The notes beneath the pieces are model-generated. The model saw only the letters and a program-made list of their open reading frames with translations. It had not been told where the DNA came from and did not search any database. Positions 9,517-18,367 of a DNA stretch of 64,000 bases are shown piece after piece (positions within the stretch are counted from its first letter, which is position 1; every line of letters begins with the position of its first letter). The position numbers and the translations under genes are program-made. This stretch comes from Mycobacteroides chelonae (GTDB lineage Bacteria > Actinomycetota > Actinomycetes > Mycobacteriales > Mycobacteriaceae): assembly GCF_016767715.1 (NCBI RefSeq), contig NZ_CP050145.1:2728001-2792000 (forward strand), written 5' to 3'.

Positions 9517-9674
9517 CACATCGACCACGGTCCGGATCAGGAAGCGCCAGAACGTCATTGGCGATGACGATTAGCGCGTTGCTAGCCGACACCACCTCAT
9601 TGCGGTGGCCAATTCACGCGTGAGCACCCCGTACGCTGACATCCGGGTCGCTTCGAACCAGACAGAGGAGTGAG

Positions 9675-11351
9675 ATGGACCGGACCGCCAATCCCTTGTT
9701 CAAGGCGGGTATGGCCGCTATCACCGCAACCGCCATGGTTGTCGCGCCAACGGCCGTTCCGCGCACGCCGCAAGCCATCTCGCTCCCCGACATCCGATCA
9801 GCCGCAGTTCGTCTGAGCTCATTCGCATTCACGCCACAAGCCGACAACGGCCCGCTGGGCACGCTGACCGGGCTGAAGTTCCCGCTGCCGTCGAGCGCAC
9901 CCGGGGCATCCGACGCACCGGCCGGGCCGCTCCCGCTCGCTCCGATCACCAGCGCCAGTCTCCTGGCGCAGCCGCGTGCGGCGGCAGCCTCGCCTGCCGC
10001 CCCCTCCGTCGCGCCGTCTCGGTCCAGTGCTCCCGTGGCCGCGGCTGCGGGTCCCGCCGTCGCGAACTCCATCACCAATGGCATCGATCAGGCCTATCAG
10101 TTCATCCAGTACTGGGTGGATTACGGCGTAGACCTGGCGCAGTGGGGTGCGGGGTTTGTTCCCGTCATCGGCGGCCTCGTCAGCGCGCAGATCGGCATCG
10201 TCTACGACAATCTTGTTCGGCCCATCGCCAACAGCTTTGTCTACAACCTCGTCGACCCGATCATCAACGACCCCAGCTTCTCCAACATCGTCAACTCGTT
10301 CGGACGATTCGGCAGTGACATCGTCAACTCCGTCATCAATTTCGCGTGGGCGGAGGCACGCTACTTCCTGCCACCACTGCCGCCGCTGCCCGGTTTGGCC
10401 CTGCAAGCGACGGCCGATTCGGTCGGTGCGACGCCCACTTCCATTCACGAGGCATTGGCGCCGTTCACCAAGGCCTTCAAGGACGCCCAGGCGCATTTCG
10501 CAGAGACTCTGGGCCTGACGAAAGCCGATCAGAAACTCGCAAGTCTCGAAAAGACCGCCATCACAGCGGAAACCACCACAGACATCACCAACGGCGCTGC
10601 TAAGGAAGACGACAAGACCGCGGCAGCAACCACTGCGGATGTTGATAGCAAGGACATCAAGGACCGCACCGAGACCAAGACTCCGGGCAAGGACAAGGCC
10701 GCCACCGCGGCCGTCGACAAGGACGCGAAGACGGACGTGAAGGCAATCTCCGACACCACGGAGACCGCGCCCGGCGCCACCAATCAGTCGCCCAAGGACG
10801 CTCCTAAAGACGCCACGCCCGGCAGCGCTGCCGGCGGTACCCAGGGAGATTCCGGCGAGGCGCTCACGGGTACTAAGCCAGCCAAAGATGCAGAGAATCT
10901 GAAGGATTCGACTAAGGAAGATAAGGCACCCACCGCCGCGGTGATCAAGGACAACACCGACAAGCTGGCCAAACCGAAGGCTCCCGCCGCCAGCACCACC
11001 GAGCACGGCACCGTCAGCGCACAGGGCACCGTCCGCGGACCCATCTCGCAGTCGACCACCGGACACCCTGCGGGCTCCCAGAACCCGGCAGGCAAGACCT
11101 CCGATGCCCAGGCACAGGGTGCGGAGTCGAAATCTTCCGAGACAAAGACCTCGGAGACGAAGACTTCCCAGACCAAGACATCGGAAACCAAGTCATCGGT
11201 CACCAAGCCATCCGAGTCCAAGAGCTCCGGATCCAAGCCGCCGAGTACGTCGACGGCGCACGACTCGGCGAGCAAGTCCGCCGGATCGGCAAGCGGCTCG
11301 TCCAAGTCAGGTAGTGACGGGTCTAAGTCGAGCGGCGGCGGCCACGACTAA
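9675..11351 (+). CDS. Exported low-complexity protein with Lys/Thr/Ser-rich tail
   Basis: A 558-residue protein I cannot assign. AGAGGAG precedes ATG 9675 by 4 nt. A weak signal sequence (residues 1-28, MDRTANPLFKAGMAAITATAMVV…) leads into a Pro/Ala-rich stretch. A conserved-looking hydrophobic domain follows at about residues 138-245 ('FIQYWVDYGVDLAQWGAGFVP', 'IYDNLVRPIANSFVYNLVDPI…'), resembling domains seen in mycobacterial surface proteins. Residues 270-558 are almost entirely Lys, Thr, Ser, Ala, Asp and Gly, ending in short repeats and a Ser/Gly tail. It is likely cell-envelope exposed or secreted. It overlaps the convergent lysR stop by 4 bp. Confidence 0.75.
   Translation: MDRTANPLFKAGMAAITATAMVVAPTAVPRTPQAISLPDIRSAAVRLSSFAFTPQADNGPLGTLTGLKFPLPSSAPGASDAPAGPLPLAPITSASLLAQPRAAAASPAAPSVAPSRSSAPVAAAAGPAVANSITNGIDQAYQFIQYWVDYGVDLAQWGAGFVPVIGGLVSAQIGIVYDNLVRPIANSFVYNLVDPIINDPSFSNIVNSFGRFGSDIVNSVINFAWAEARYFLPPLPPLPGLALQATADSVGATPTSIHEALAPFTKAFKDAQAHFAETLGLTKADQKLASLEKTAITAETTTDITNGAAKEDDKTAAATTADVDSKDIKDRTETKTPGKDKAATAAVDKDAKTDVKAISDTTETAPGATNQSPKDAPKDATPGSAAGGTQGDSGEALTGTKPAKDAENLKDSTKEDKAPTAAVIKDNTDKLAKPKAPAASTTEHGTVSAQGTVRGPISQSTTGHPAGSQNPAGKTSDAQAQGAESKSSETKTSETKTSQTKTSETKSSVTKPSESKSSGSKPPSTSTAHDSASKSAGSASGSSKSGSDGSKSSGGGHD
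11136..11235 (+). repeat. Short tandem repeats encoding (S/T)-E-T-K-(T/S) pentapeptides
   Basis: About six imperfect 15-bp units encode ETKTS-like pentapeptides (SETKTSETKTSQTKTSETKS…) in the tail of the exported protein. Units differ at synonymous and nonsynonymous positions, so they are not a very recent expansion, but length variation between strains is likely. Confidence 0.7.
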
Positions 11352-12262
11352 GCGGTCTCAGCGCTGTTGATGGCCGTCGGCGAGAAATTCTGCAGCAGAA
11401 AGTCATTCAGGCGCTGAGTAGATGCGGCACGGGTGGAGGTGCCCCACGCCAGCGCAATTGATCGGTGGTAGCCATCGCCGACCAGCGGTATCTCGCGGAT
11501 ACCTGGTGGTGTGCGGTCGTCATGCGGCAGCAGTGCGATGCCAAGCCCCCGGCTGATGAGTTCACGGATCGTGCCGAACTCGGTGACTTCGATGGCAATA
11601 TTCGGGACGTAACCCGCCGCACGACACCAAGTCTCGGTGAGCTGCCGAAGGTTGTAGCTGGGCGGATTGGCGATGAATGTCTCGCCGGTCAGCTGGTCCA
11701 GGCGTAGCCCGGTCTCCCTGGCGAGCCGGTGATCCATGGGTACCGCGACCTGAATCCGCTGCGCACCGATCGTGGAGTGGTGCAGACGCTCTGGCGCGGG
11801 AATCACGACGGCGAGGTCGAGATTCCCGGTCATCAGCTCTGCACCGAGTTCTGTTCCGTGCGCCTGTTTGAGCAGTACCCGGATACCCGGGTGTCGGTGC
11901 CGGAACGCAGCGAGAAGATCGGGGATATGGCCCGACCCCATGGTGAGCGGGAACCCGAAACGCACCGTCCCATGCTCTGGGTCCGCATCTCCGGTGAGCT
12001 CTCCAAGAGTGCGATCGAGTTCGGCCAGGGGCTCACGCGCCCGGGCCGCGAGGCGACGCGCCTCAGGGGTTAGCCGAACCGTCCTTCCGTCACGAATGAG
12101 CAGTGGCACCCCCAGCGCCGTTTGCAGCGAGTGGATTCGCCGGCTCATTGACGACTGCGGAATATCCAGCGCCAGTGCCGCCTGCGTCATATGCCCGTCA
12201 TGCGCGGACAACTCCACGAGCGCCCGCAGCTGGGGAGCCAGTTGAGATGTCCATTGATCCAT
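11348..12262 (-). CDS. LysR-family transcriptional regulator, divergent from mqo
   Basis: A 304-residue regulator. The winged HTH is at the N-terminus ('LRALVELSAHDGHMTQAALALDIPQSSMSRRIHSLQTALGVPLLIRDG'), followed by a LysR effector domain ('EHGTVRFGFPLTMGSGHIPDLLAAFRHRHPG…'). I prefer ATG 12262 (MDQWTS…); ATG 12283 would add 7 residues but overlaps the likely operator. It is divergent from malate:quinone oxidoreductase with inverted repeats in between, so it probably controls mqo, with a dicarboxylate as a plausible but unproven effector. Confidence 0.88.
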   Translation of the reverse strand: MDQWTSQLAPQLRALVELSAHDGHMTQAALALDIPQSSMSRRIHSLQTALGVPLLIRDGRTVRLTPEARRLAARAREPLAELDRTLGELTGDADPEHGTVRFGFPLTMGSGHIPDLLAAFRHRHPGIRVLLKQAHGTELGAELMTGNLDLAVVIPAPERLHHSTIGAQRIQVAVPMDHRLARETGLRLDQLTGETFIANPPSYNLRQLTETWCRAAGYVPNIAIEVTEFGTIRELISRGLGIALLPHDDRTPPGIREIPLVGDGYHRSIALAWGTSTRAASTQRLNDFLLQNFSPTAINSAETA

Positions 12263-12279
12263 TACCGGATGATACTTGC

Positions 12280-12305
12280 CCAATCATTCATTGGACGGAA
12301 TGAAT
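12280..12305. promoter_or_regulatory. Nested inverted repeats in the lysR-mqo intergenic region
   Basis: Two overlapping symmetric elements are visible. One is CCAAT-5-ATTGG (12280-12294); the other is ATTCATT-6-AATGAAT (12286-12305) with perfect 7-bp arms. LysR regulators bind T-N11-A-type dyads between divergent genes, and this is the only strong symmetry in the gap. The assignment is inferred from position. Confidence 0.6.
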
Positions 12306-12316
12306 ATCGGCGGCGG

Positions 12317-13822
12317 ATGGTGGATGCCATGACAAACGTCCCGCGCACCTCCGGTGCCCATGACGATGCTGATGTGGTGTTGATCGGTGGCGGCATCATG
12401 TCGGCGACCTTGGGTTCGATGCTGTCAATCCTGGAGCCCGAATGGCGAATTGTGCTGCTGGAACGCGCCGATGCGCTCGCCACCGAGAGCAGCGGTCCCT
12501 GGAACAACGCCGGCACCGGGCACAGCGGATTCTGTGAACTCAACTACATGCCCGATCCCGCGGACGGCGCGAAAGCCACCGGGATCGCCCGGCAGTTCCA
12601 TCTCAGCCGTCAGTGGTGGTCCTATCTCGCCGAGAACGGTCTGCTCGAGCCCGATGCGTTCATCCACCCGGCAGCACACATGGACGTGGTGTTCGGGCAC
12701 CGGGATATCGACTATCTGCGGCGTCGATACGAAACACTTTCTGCCGAGCCGATGTTCACGGGAATTCGGTTCAGCGATTGCCCCACCACCATCGAGGACT
12801 GGGCGCCGCTGGTGATGCGTGGCCGCGCACCCGATGAACCCGTCGCCGCCACCCTGCATCCCGACGGGACCGATGTCGATTTTGGCGCCCTCACGCGTGC
12901 GCTGACACAGATGATCACCGATCGCGGTGCACAGGTGCGCCTGGAACATGAGGTGCGCGTACTCAACCGGGCCAGCGACGGCTCATGGATGGTGAATGGG
13001 CTAAATCCCCATGGCGACTTCACCATACGAGCCCGCAGCGTGTTCGTCGGCGCTGGCGGGCACGCGCTGAGGATACTGCAACGCGCCCGCCTTCCCGAGG
13101 TGCGTGGTTACGCTGTCCTTCCCGTTGGTGCCGCGTTCCTGCGATGCGGGGATCCCGGCGTGGCGAACCGGCACACGACCAAGGTCTACGGCCAGGCACC
13201 CGTCGGCGCACCGCCGATGTCGGTACCGCACCTGGACAAACGCCTGGTTGGCGGGCGGCCGTATCTGATGTTCGGCCCCTACGCGACATTCAGCACCAAG
13301 CTCCTCAAACACGGCCGATGGATCGATTTCTTCACCACGGTGCGCTGGCACAACATGCATGTGATCGCGGCCGCGCTCGTCCAGAATCTTTCACTGATCG
13401 GATACCTGATCACACAGCTGGTGGCGGGCCCCCGTCAACGATTCGCTCAGTTGCGCCGCTACTACCCCACCGCCGAACCGGGCGATTGGGCGCTTGTCCC
13501 GGCAGGTCAACGGGCACAACTCATCAGGCCCGATCGCCGGCGCGTGGGCGTACTCCAGCAAGGCACCGAACTGGTGGTCAACGCGGACCACACCATCGCG
13601 GGGCTACTGGGCGCCTCCCCCGGCGCCTCCACGGCGGTTCCGATCATGCTCGAGGCCCTCCAACGCTGCTTCCCGGAGCGCTGGCACACGTCGTGGCGCA
13701 CAACGATGTTCACCGCGATCCCGGGTGCCGCGGGCCCCGTCTGGGATACGGCGGCCGTCACCGACTCCGTACGGGTCACCGCACGCGCGCTGGGCCTCGA
13801 CGAAACTAGGCCGTCGAGTTGA
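12317..13822 (+). CDS. mqo: Malate:quinone oxidoreductase
   Basis: A 501-residue membrane-associated FAD enzyme oxidising L-malate to oxaloacetate and passing electrons to menaquinone. It starts the fold with 'DVVLIGGGIMSATLGSMLSILEPEW' and 'LLERADALATESSGPWNNAGTGHSGFCELNY', both diagnostic of Mqo. 'GYLITQLVAGPRQRFAQLRRYYPTAEPGDWALVPAGQRAQLI' and 'LLGASPGASTAVPIMLE' are also family segments. ATG 12317 or ATG 12329 could start translation; neither has a strong ribosome site. It overlaps the convergent DUF2567 gene by 17 bp. Divergent LysR probably regulates it. Confidence 0.95.
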   Translation: MVDAMTNVPRTSGAHDDADVVLIGGGIMSATLGSMLSILEPEWRIVLLERADALATESSGPWNNAGTGHSGFCELNYMPDPADGAKATGIARQFHLSRQWWSYLAENGLLEPDAFIHPAAHMDVVFGHRDIDYLRRRYETLSAEPMFTGIRFSDCPTTIEDWAPLVMRGRAPDEPVAATLHPDGTDVDFGALTRALTQMITDRGAQVRLEHEVRVLNRASDGSWMVNGLNPHGDFTIRARSVFVGAGGHALRILQRARLPEVRGYAVLPVGAAFLRCGDPGVANRHTTKVYGQAPVGAPPMSVPHLDKRLVGGRPYLMFGPYATFSTKLLKHGRWIDFFTTVRWHNMHVIAAALVQNLSLIGYLITQLVAGPRQRFAQLRRYYPTAEPGDWALVPAGQRAQLIRPDRRRVGVLQQGTELVVNADHTIAGLLGASPGASTAVPIMLEALQRCFPERWHTSWRTTMFTAIPGAAGPVWDTAAVTDSVRVTARALGLDETRPSS

Positions 13823-14516
13823 CGCCGTCGACCGGCGGGACGGTCACGGGCACCCGGTACAGCGGGCCAGTCACCGGTGGCCAGGCATCGAGATCGTCAC
13901 GCACACAAGCCACTACACAGAACATGTACGTGACCGCCGCCAAACACGGAGCCAGCGCCAGGGTGACGGCGATCTGAGCGGGCGTGTGACCGTAGAAGAC
14001 AGCGGGAGCCTCGACGACATACTTGATCCGATGTCCCTCGTCGAGCTGAGCACCGGCGATATCCAGCGCCCCGTAACGTAACCGGACCAGTGCGGCCCCG
14101 ACACCGGCCGCGAGCGCCGAGCCTGCCAGGGCGCCCAAGGCGATCCCGCCCACCATCACCGGGCCACGATGCGCCCGCCACTGCCAGGCCGCGGCCGATA
14201 CGACCACCGCAACCACCGCCGCCATCCCCGTCAGCAGCGTGGTCGCGATGAAGAAGTTGTCGGCCTGATTGCCCAGATGAACAAACACGCGGCCGTTGTC
14301 CCGGGTATCGGCGATGGCGCCGTGCACACCCGGTGCGAGGACGCTCCACAGCGCCCCCACCAATACCCCTGCAACGCCCAGGACACCGAAAACCACCGTG
14401 GCCGCCTTGACGTGTGAAAAACGCGGCGCGACAGCCTGATCCACGACCGCCGAGGTGACAGTCGCGGGCTCTTCGCCGACGCTCATCGCTACCCGTGGCT
14501 CTTCGCCGGCGCTCAT
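13806..14516 (-). CDS. DUF2567 membrane protein (Rv1591-like)
   Basis: A 236-residue membrane protein with about four hydrophobic segments (residues 36-58, 85-105, 115-140, 185-210). It matches Rv1591 by position in the bioB-Rv1590-Rv1591 group. ATG 14516 overlaps the bsaP stop in an ATGA arrangement, so it is the third gene of the bioB operon. The start region is duplicated: two copies of a 24-bp unit encode MSxGEEP, giving a second in-frame start 10 codons later (14486). Function is unknown; a role linked to biotin is suggested only by the operon. Confidence 0.8.
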   Translation of the reverse strand: MSAGEEPRVAMSVGEEPATVTSAVVDQAVAPRFSHVKAATVVFGVLGVAGVLVGALWSVLAPGVHGAIADTRDNGRVFVHLGNQADNFFIATTLLTGMAAVVAVVVSAAAWQWRAHRGPVMVGGIALGALAGSALAAGVGAALVRLRYGALDIAGAQLDEGHRIKYVVEAPAVFYGHTPAQIAVTLALAPCLAAVTYMFCVVACVRDDLDAWPPVTGPLYRVPVTVPPVDGVNSTA

Positions 14517-14520
14517 CGCT
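14467..14520. repeat. 30-bp-period duplication around the DUF2567 start codon
   Basis: Two 24-bp copies (14467-14490 and 14497-14520) differ at one base and are separated by 6 bp. On the minus strand each copy contains an ATGAGCG start and GGCGAAGAG, so both start codon and local context are duplicated in frame. Confidence 0.85.
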
Positions 14521-14761
14521 GCTCGAGCTGCTTGGAGTCCGCCTCACCATGACGTGAACACTTCGCGTGCCAACCATCCGGGCGCACCTGCACGATCATC
14601 CGCCGCCCGCACGCCGCACAGAATCGCGGCGGCTCCAAGCCCAGCTGTGCCGCCGTCGGCATGACCAGACCAGTCGACCCGTCCATTGATTCGCCGGTGT
14701 ACACGTTGTACTTACCGGCGGCCACCGGTTCTGTACCCATCACGTACAGGCTATTGGTCAC
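14513..14761 (-). CDS. bsaP: Biotin synthase auxiliary protein (Rv1590-like)
   Basis: An 82-residue protein encoded directly after bioB; GTG 14761 overlaps the bioB stop by 4 bp. Its C-terminal half has three cysteines in a compact pattern (FCAACGRRM … HAKCSRHG). Small proteins at this position in mycobacteria were reported as BsaP, an Fe-S auxiliary factor required by mycobacterial BioB to convert dethiobiotin to biotin. The Cys pattern and the coupled position support that identity here. Gene order bioB-bsaP-DUF2567 equals Rv1589-Rv1591. Confidence 0.85.
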   Translation of the reverse strand: MTNSLYVMGTEPVAAGKYNVYTGESMDGSTGLVMPTAAQLGLEPPRFCAACGRRMIVQVRPDGWHAKCSRHGEADSKQLEQR

Positions 14762-15792
14762 AGGCTGCTGTTGAGTGCCTTGATCGGCATCTGCAGATCG
14801 ACGAGCAGCTCCAGGTCTGCCTCGGCCGGACGGCCCAGTGTCGTCAGGTAGTTGCCGACGATGACGGCGTTGATACCGCCCAGAATGCCCTGCTTGGCAC
14901 CCAGATCACCGAGGGTGATCTCACGACCGCCGGCGAAGCGCAGCATGGTGCGCGGCAGCGCGAGACGGAACGCGGCAACGGCGCGCAGCGCGTCAGCGGC
15001 CGGGAGCACCTCTAGATCTCCGAAAGGCGTTCCGGGGCGCGGGTTCAGGAAGTTCAACGGAACCTCATCGGGTTCCAGCTCGGCCAGGTTGGCGGCGAAT
15101 TCGGCGCGCTGCTCAAGGGTCTCACCCATACCGAGGATGCCGCCGCAGCAGACCTCCATGCCCGCCTCGCGAACCATCCGGAGGGTGTCCCAGCGCTCCT
15201 CCCAGCTGTGCGTGGTGACCACGTTCGGGAAGTGCGATTTGGCTGTTTCGAGATTGTGGTTGTAGCGGTGCACGCCCATTGCCGAGAGGCGATCCACCTG
15301 CTCCTGAGTCAGCATGCCCAGCGAGCAGGCGATCTGGATGTCGACCTCATTGCGAATGGCCTCGATACCGGCAGCGACCTGAGCCAGCAAGCGCTCGTCG
15401 GGGCCACGAACCGCGGCCACGATGCAGAACTCGGTGGCGCCGGACTTCGCGGTCTGCTTTGCGGCCTCGACCAGGCTCGGGATATCGAGCCATGCACTGC
15501 GTACCGGAGAAGCGAAGAGACCGGATTGCGAGCAGAAATGGCAGTCCTCGGGGCAGCCACCCGTCTTGAGGCTGATGATGCCCTCGACCTCAACCTCGGG
15601 GCCACACCACTGCATCCGGACCTCGTGCGCGAGTGCGAGCAGCTCCTCGAGGCGCTCGTCGGGAAGCTGGAGCACGCGCAGGACCTGATCCTGCGTCAGG
15701 CCCACCCCCTGCTCGAGCACCTGCTCACGGGCGGTAGCCAGTATGTCGCGATCCGTATCGCCCGCGGTGGTTGCTTCGGCTGCCTGAGTCAC
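14758..15792 (-). CDS. bioB: Biotin synthase (radical SAM)
   Basis: A 344-residue radical-SAM enzyme inserting sulfur into dethiobiotin. The SAM-cluster motif [10 protein letters not shown] sits near residue 78, and the auxiliary [2Fe-2S] ligands fall in '[13 protein letters not shown]' and '[13 protein letters not shown]'. I choose GTG 15792: GGAG is 7 nt upstream and the start gives [11 protein letters not shown]…. A TTG at 15828 would run into the operator-proximal leader. The promoter overlaps a BioQ operator at 15830-15846. Co-transcribed with bsaP and a DUF2567 gene. Confidence 0.97.
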   Translation of the reverse strand: MTQAAEATTAGDTDRDILATAREQVLEQGVGLTQDQVLRVLQLPDERLEELLALAHEVRMQWCGPEVEVEGIISLKTGGCPEDCHFCSQSGLFASPVRSAWLDIPSLVEAAKQTAKSGATEFCIVAAVRGPDERLLAQVAAGIEAIRNEVDIQIACSLGMLTQEQVDRLSAMGVHRYNHNLETAKSHFPNVVTTHSWEERWDTLRMVREAGMEVCCGGILGMGETLEQRAEFAANLAELEPDEVPLNFLNPRPGTPFGDLEVLPAADALRAVAAFRLALPRTMLRFAGGREITLGDLGAKQGILGGINAVIVGNYLTTLGRPAEADLELLVDLQMPIKALNSSL

Positions 15793-15829
15793 GCAGCGCT
15801 CCTCACTAGGTCCAAACCTGATACTCAAT

Positions 15830-15846
15830 CCTGAACGGTGTTCAGG
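15830..15846. promoter_or_regulatory. BioQ operator between bioB and bioQ
   Basis: CCTGAACGGTGTTCAGG: perfect 7-bp arms around GGT. The identical 17-mer, followed by the same TTAG, occurs before bioF (18327-18343). A TAACCT -10-like hexamer for bioB overlaps its edge (minus strand, 15849-15844). TGAAC-n3-GTTCA is the type of dyad known for the mycobacterial biotin repressor BioQ. Confidence 0.92.
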
Positions 15847-15853
15847 TTAGAGT

Positions 15854-16495
15854 ATGGCCATCACCGAGCCAAACAAGGGGCGCGCCGCCCCGCTGAACCG
15901 ATACGACCTGGTGCGCCGGGCCACCGCGATTCTCGACGACTACGGGATCGCGGATCTCACGATGCGCCGGCTGGCTCGTGAGCTCGATATCGCGCCGAGC
16001 GCGCTGTACTGGCATTTCGCGAACAAACAGCAGCTGCTCGGCGCGGTCGCCGATCACGTGCTGGCGCCCTTGGCCGAAACTGATTGTCGCGATGTGCCCT
16101 GGCAGCAGCGCATCGAATTCCTGTGTGCCGCCCTGCGTGACGCTCTGCTATCCCACAAGGACGGAGCGGAGCTGGTGTCGGCGAGCTTCGCCTCCGGCCA
16201 GACCTCCCACATGATCACGGTGGTGAACCGCTTGGCCGAGGCCGCCGGCACCTCCGGACTGGGCGCGGTACCGGCCGCCCTGGCCGCCCGCAGCATCGTC
16301 TACTACGTCTTGGGTTATGTCGCCGACGAGCAGTCCCGGCTGCAGTGGGATTCGGCCGGTGCGCTGCAAGACGGCCAGTCATTGCTCACCGACGGCGCGG
16401 GGCTGACGGACCCCACCGCACAGTTCGGATTTGGCGTGCGCCTTCTGGTGGACGGCATCGGCCAGCTGGCCCGCCAGTCCAGCCCGATCAGTTAG
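15854..16495 (+). CDS. bioQ: TetR-family biotin repressor
   Basis: A 213-residue TetR protein divergent from bioB. Helix-turn-helix: '[52 protein letters not shown]' (about residues 18-69), and a TetR_C-like ligand domain. BioQ is the TetR repressor of biotin genes in mycobacteria and corynebacteria that lack the BirA DNA-binding domain. Its gene next to bioB, the shared operator and the second operator before bioF identify it. ATG 15854 is only 7 bp from the operator, so autoregulation is nearly certain. Its end overlaps the convergent bioD by 8 bp. Confidence 0.92.
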   Translation: MAITEPNKGRAAPLNRYDLVRRATAILDDYGIADLTMRRLARELDIAPSALYWHFANKQQLLGAVADHVLAPLAETDCRDVPWQQRIEFLCAALRDALLSHKDGAELVSASFASGQTSHMITVVNRLAEAAGTSGLGAVPAALAARSIVYYVLGYVADEQSRLQWDSAGALQDGQSLLTDGAGLTDPTAQFGFGVRLLVDGIGQLARQSSPIS

Positions 16496-17171
16496 AGGCC
16501 ACCAGCTCCTTGACCCACTGCGGGTCGAAGAGCGCGACGCTCATCTCGGCGAAGACCGCGGGCATCAGCCGTCCGGCCCCCTCGGGAATCACCGCACGCA
16601 CCGGCGTCTGGAACTGGTTCGCCAGGTCCTCACGATTGAGCCGCTGCGCCAGATCCGGCTCTGCCGGGAAACTCCCCACCACCAGGCCGGCACAGGGCAC
16701 TGACTGCGCCGCCAGCGCCTCCAGCGTGAGAGCGGTGTGGTTGAGCGTGCCCAGGTCAGCGGTGGTTACCACCAGCACCGGCGCGTCCAGAACAATCGCC
16801 AGATCGCGCAGGGTCTTCCCCCCAGCGGCCAACTCCACCAGCAGGCCACCCGCGCCTTCGACCAGCGTCAGTGCTCCGGGCCGGTCGAGGGCGAATATCG
16901 CCGTGGCCATCTGCACGTGGTCCAGCAGGCGAAGGCCCGCCCGCGATGCCGCAGCCACCGGAGCAAGCGGTTCGGGATAACGCGCCAAGGTCTCGACGCG
17001 TGTCACCCCGGACAGCCGGGCAACCTCGTCGGCGTCACGGTCCTCGCCGGTTTGCACCGGCTTACACACCGTCACCTCAACGCCTTGGCTCACCGCGGCC
17101 GCGGCCAGCGCCGCGGTGGCCACCGTCTTCCCCACTCCCGTCGATGTTCCGGTGACCAGGAGGACCGTCAT
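16488..17171 (-). CDS. bioD: Dethiobiotin synthetase
   Basis: A 227-residue ATP-dependent carboxylase closing the ureido ring of dethiobiotin from 7,8-diaminononanoate and CO2. The P-loop is '[15 protein letters not shown]' at residues 6-20, with 'KPVQTG' downstream as in all BioD, and '[12 protein letters not shown]' for the Mg-ATP site. ATG 17171 overlaps the bioF stop by 4 bp. Second gene after the bioF promoter/operator. Confidence 0.96.
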   Translation of the reverse strand: MTVLLVTGTSTGVGKTVATAALAAAAVSQGVEVTVCKPVQTGEDRDADEVARLSGVTRVETLARYPEPLAPVAAASRAGLRLLDHVQMATAIFALDRPGALTLVEGAGGLLVELAAGGKTLRDLAIVLDAPVLVVTTADLGTLNHTALTLEALAAQSVPCAGLVVGSFPAEPDLAQRLNREDLANQFQTPVRAVIPEGAGRLMPAVFAEMSVALFDPQWVKELVASN

Positions 17172-18313
17172 CGGCGGGCCAGCGCCAATACTCCGGCGAG
17201 CACCTCACGTACCCGATCCATATCGGCATCGGTGAGGGAAGCGCGCGCCGTCAGGCGCAGCAGTGACTGCCCTTCGGGGACCGACGGCGGACGGAAGCAG
17301 CCCACCCGGACACCCTGCTCCAGGCATGCCTTGGCGGCGTTGAACGCGACCGTGGGGTCTCCCAGCACCACCGGCACCACAGCGGACTCAGGTCTATCCG
17401 CCAAACCGCACCACTGACCGAGCGTGGCCGCGTGGTCAAGGACGGCGTGAACCCGTTCCGGCTCGGCAGCCATCAGGCGCAACGCCGCCAGCGCCGACCC
17501 GACCGCGGCTGGAGCGAGACCAGTGTCGAAGATAAACGGCCGCGCGGCGTCGACCAGATGTGCGCGAACAGCCTCCGAGCCCAACACCGCCCCACCCTGG
17601 CTACCCAGGGCCTTGGAAAGCGTGACGGTGACGACGAGGTCCTCACGTCCGGCAAGACCTACTTCGGCGACCAGCCCGCGACCACCGGCTCCGCGTACAC
17701 CCAGCCCGTGCGCCTCATCGACCAACAGCACCGCTGCGTGACTGCGACAGACCCCGTACAGGTCGGTCAGTGGTGCGAGTGCGCCATCGGCACTGAAGAC
17801 CGCATCGGTGAGGACAAGTGCGCGTTCCTCGGGGCGTTGCGCCAGGGCCGCGGCCACCGCCTGCGTATCGCGATAGGGCGTCACCACAACGCGCGCCCTC
17901 GACAGGCGGCAAGCATCGATCAGCGAGGCGTGCGTGCGCGCATCGGAGACAATGAGCGTTCCCGGACCGGAAAGTGCTACCACCGCACCGAGATTGGCGG
18001 TGTACCCCGAGGAGAAGACCAGTGCCGACTGTGTGCCCATGAGGTCGGCGAGCTCCCGCTCAAGCTCTTCATGCAGTTCGGTGTTGCCGGTGACAAGGCG
18101 CGAACCGGTGGAGCCCGCACCCCACACCCGCAAGGCTTCGACGCCGGCCTCGATCACCTCCGGGTGTCGCGCCAGGCCCAGGTAGTCGTTGGACGCCAGG
18201 TCGATCTCGGGCTCGGCGGCACTGCGGGTACGTAGCCGCCGACGCAGTCCTGCGGCTTCCCGTTGACGCTCCACCTCACCCAACCAGGCAAGCGGTGATG
18301 ATGCCTCGACCAC
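17168..18313 (-). CDS. bioF: 8-amino-7-oxononanoate synthase
   Basis: A 381-residue PLP enzyme condensing pimeloyl thioester with L-alanine. '[21 protein letters not shown]' near the N-terminus, '[16 protein letters not shown]' (Asp-His pair at the cofactor) and '[18 protein letters not shown]' (Schiff-base Lys) are all present. GTG 18313 has GAGGAGG upstream with good spacing. A BioQ operator (18327-18343) lies 14 nt before the start, so bioF-bioD form a BioQ-controlled unit separate from bioA. Confidence 0.96.
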   Translation of the reverse strand: MVEASSPLAWLGEVERQREAAGLRRRLRTRSAAEPEIDLASNDYLGLARHPEVIEAGVEALRVWGAGSTGSRLVTGNTELHEELERELADLMGTQSALVFSSGYTANLGAVVALSGPGTLIVSDARTHASLIDACRLSRARVVVTPYRDTQAVAAALAQRPEERALVLTDAVFSADGALAPLTDLYGVCRSHAAVLLVDEAHGLGVRGAGGRGLVAEVGLAGREDLVVTVTLSKALGSQGGAVLGSEAVRAHLVDAARPFIFDTGLAPAAVGSALAALRLMAAEPERVHAVLDHAATLGQWCGLADRPESAVVPVVLGDPTVAFNAAKACLEQGVRVGCFRPPSVPEGQSLLRLTARASLTDADMDRVREVLAGVLALARR

Positions 18314-18326
18314 CGACGCCTCCTCT

Positions 18327-18343
18327 CCTGAACGGTGTTCAGG
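18327..18343. promoter_or_regulatory. BioQ operator upstream of bioFD
   Basis: CCTGAACGGTGTTCAGG, identical to the site at 15830-15846. It lies between the bioA stop and the bioF start, overlapping a TAACCT -10-like element on the minus strand. This means bioFD has its own regulated promoter in addition to any read-through from bioA. Confidence 0.92.
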
Positions 18344-18367
18344 TTAGCGCACACGTGGAAGCCCCCG

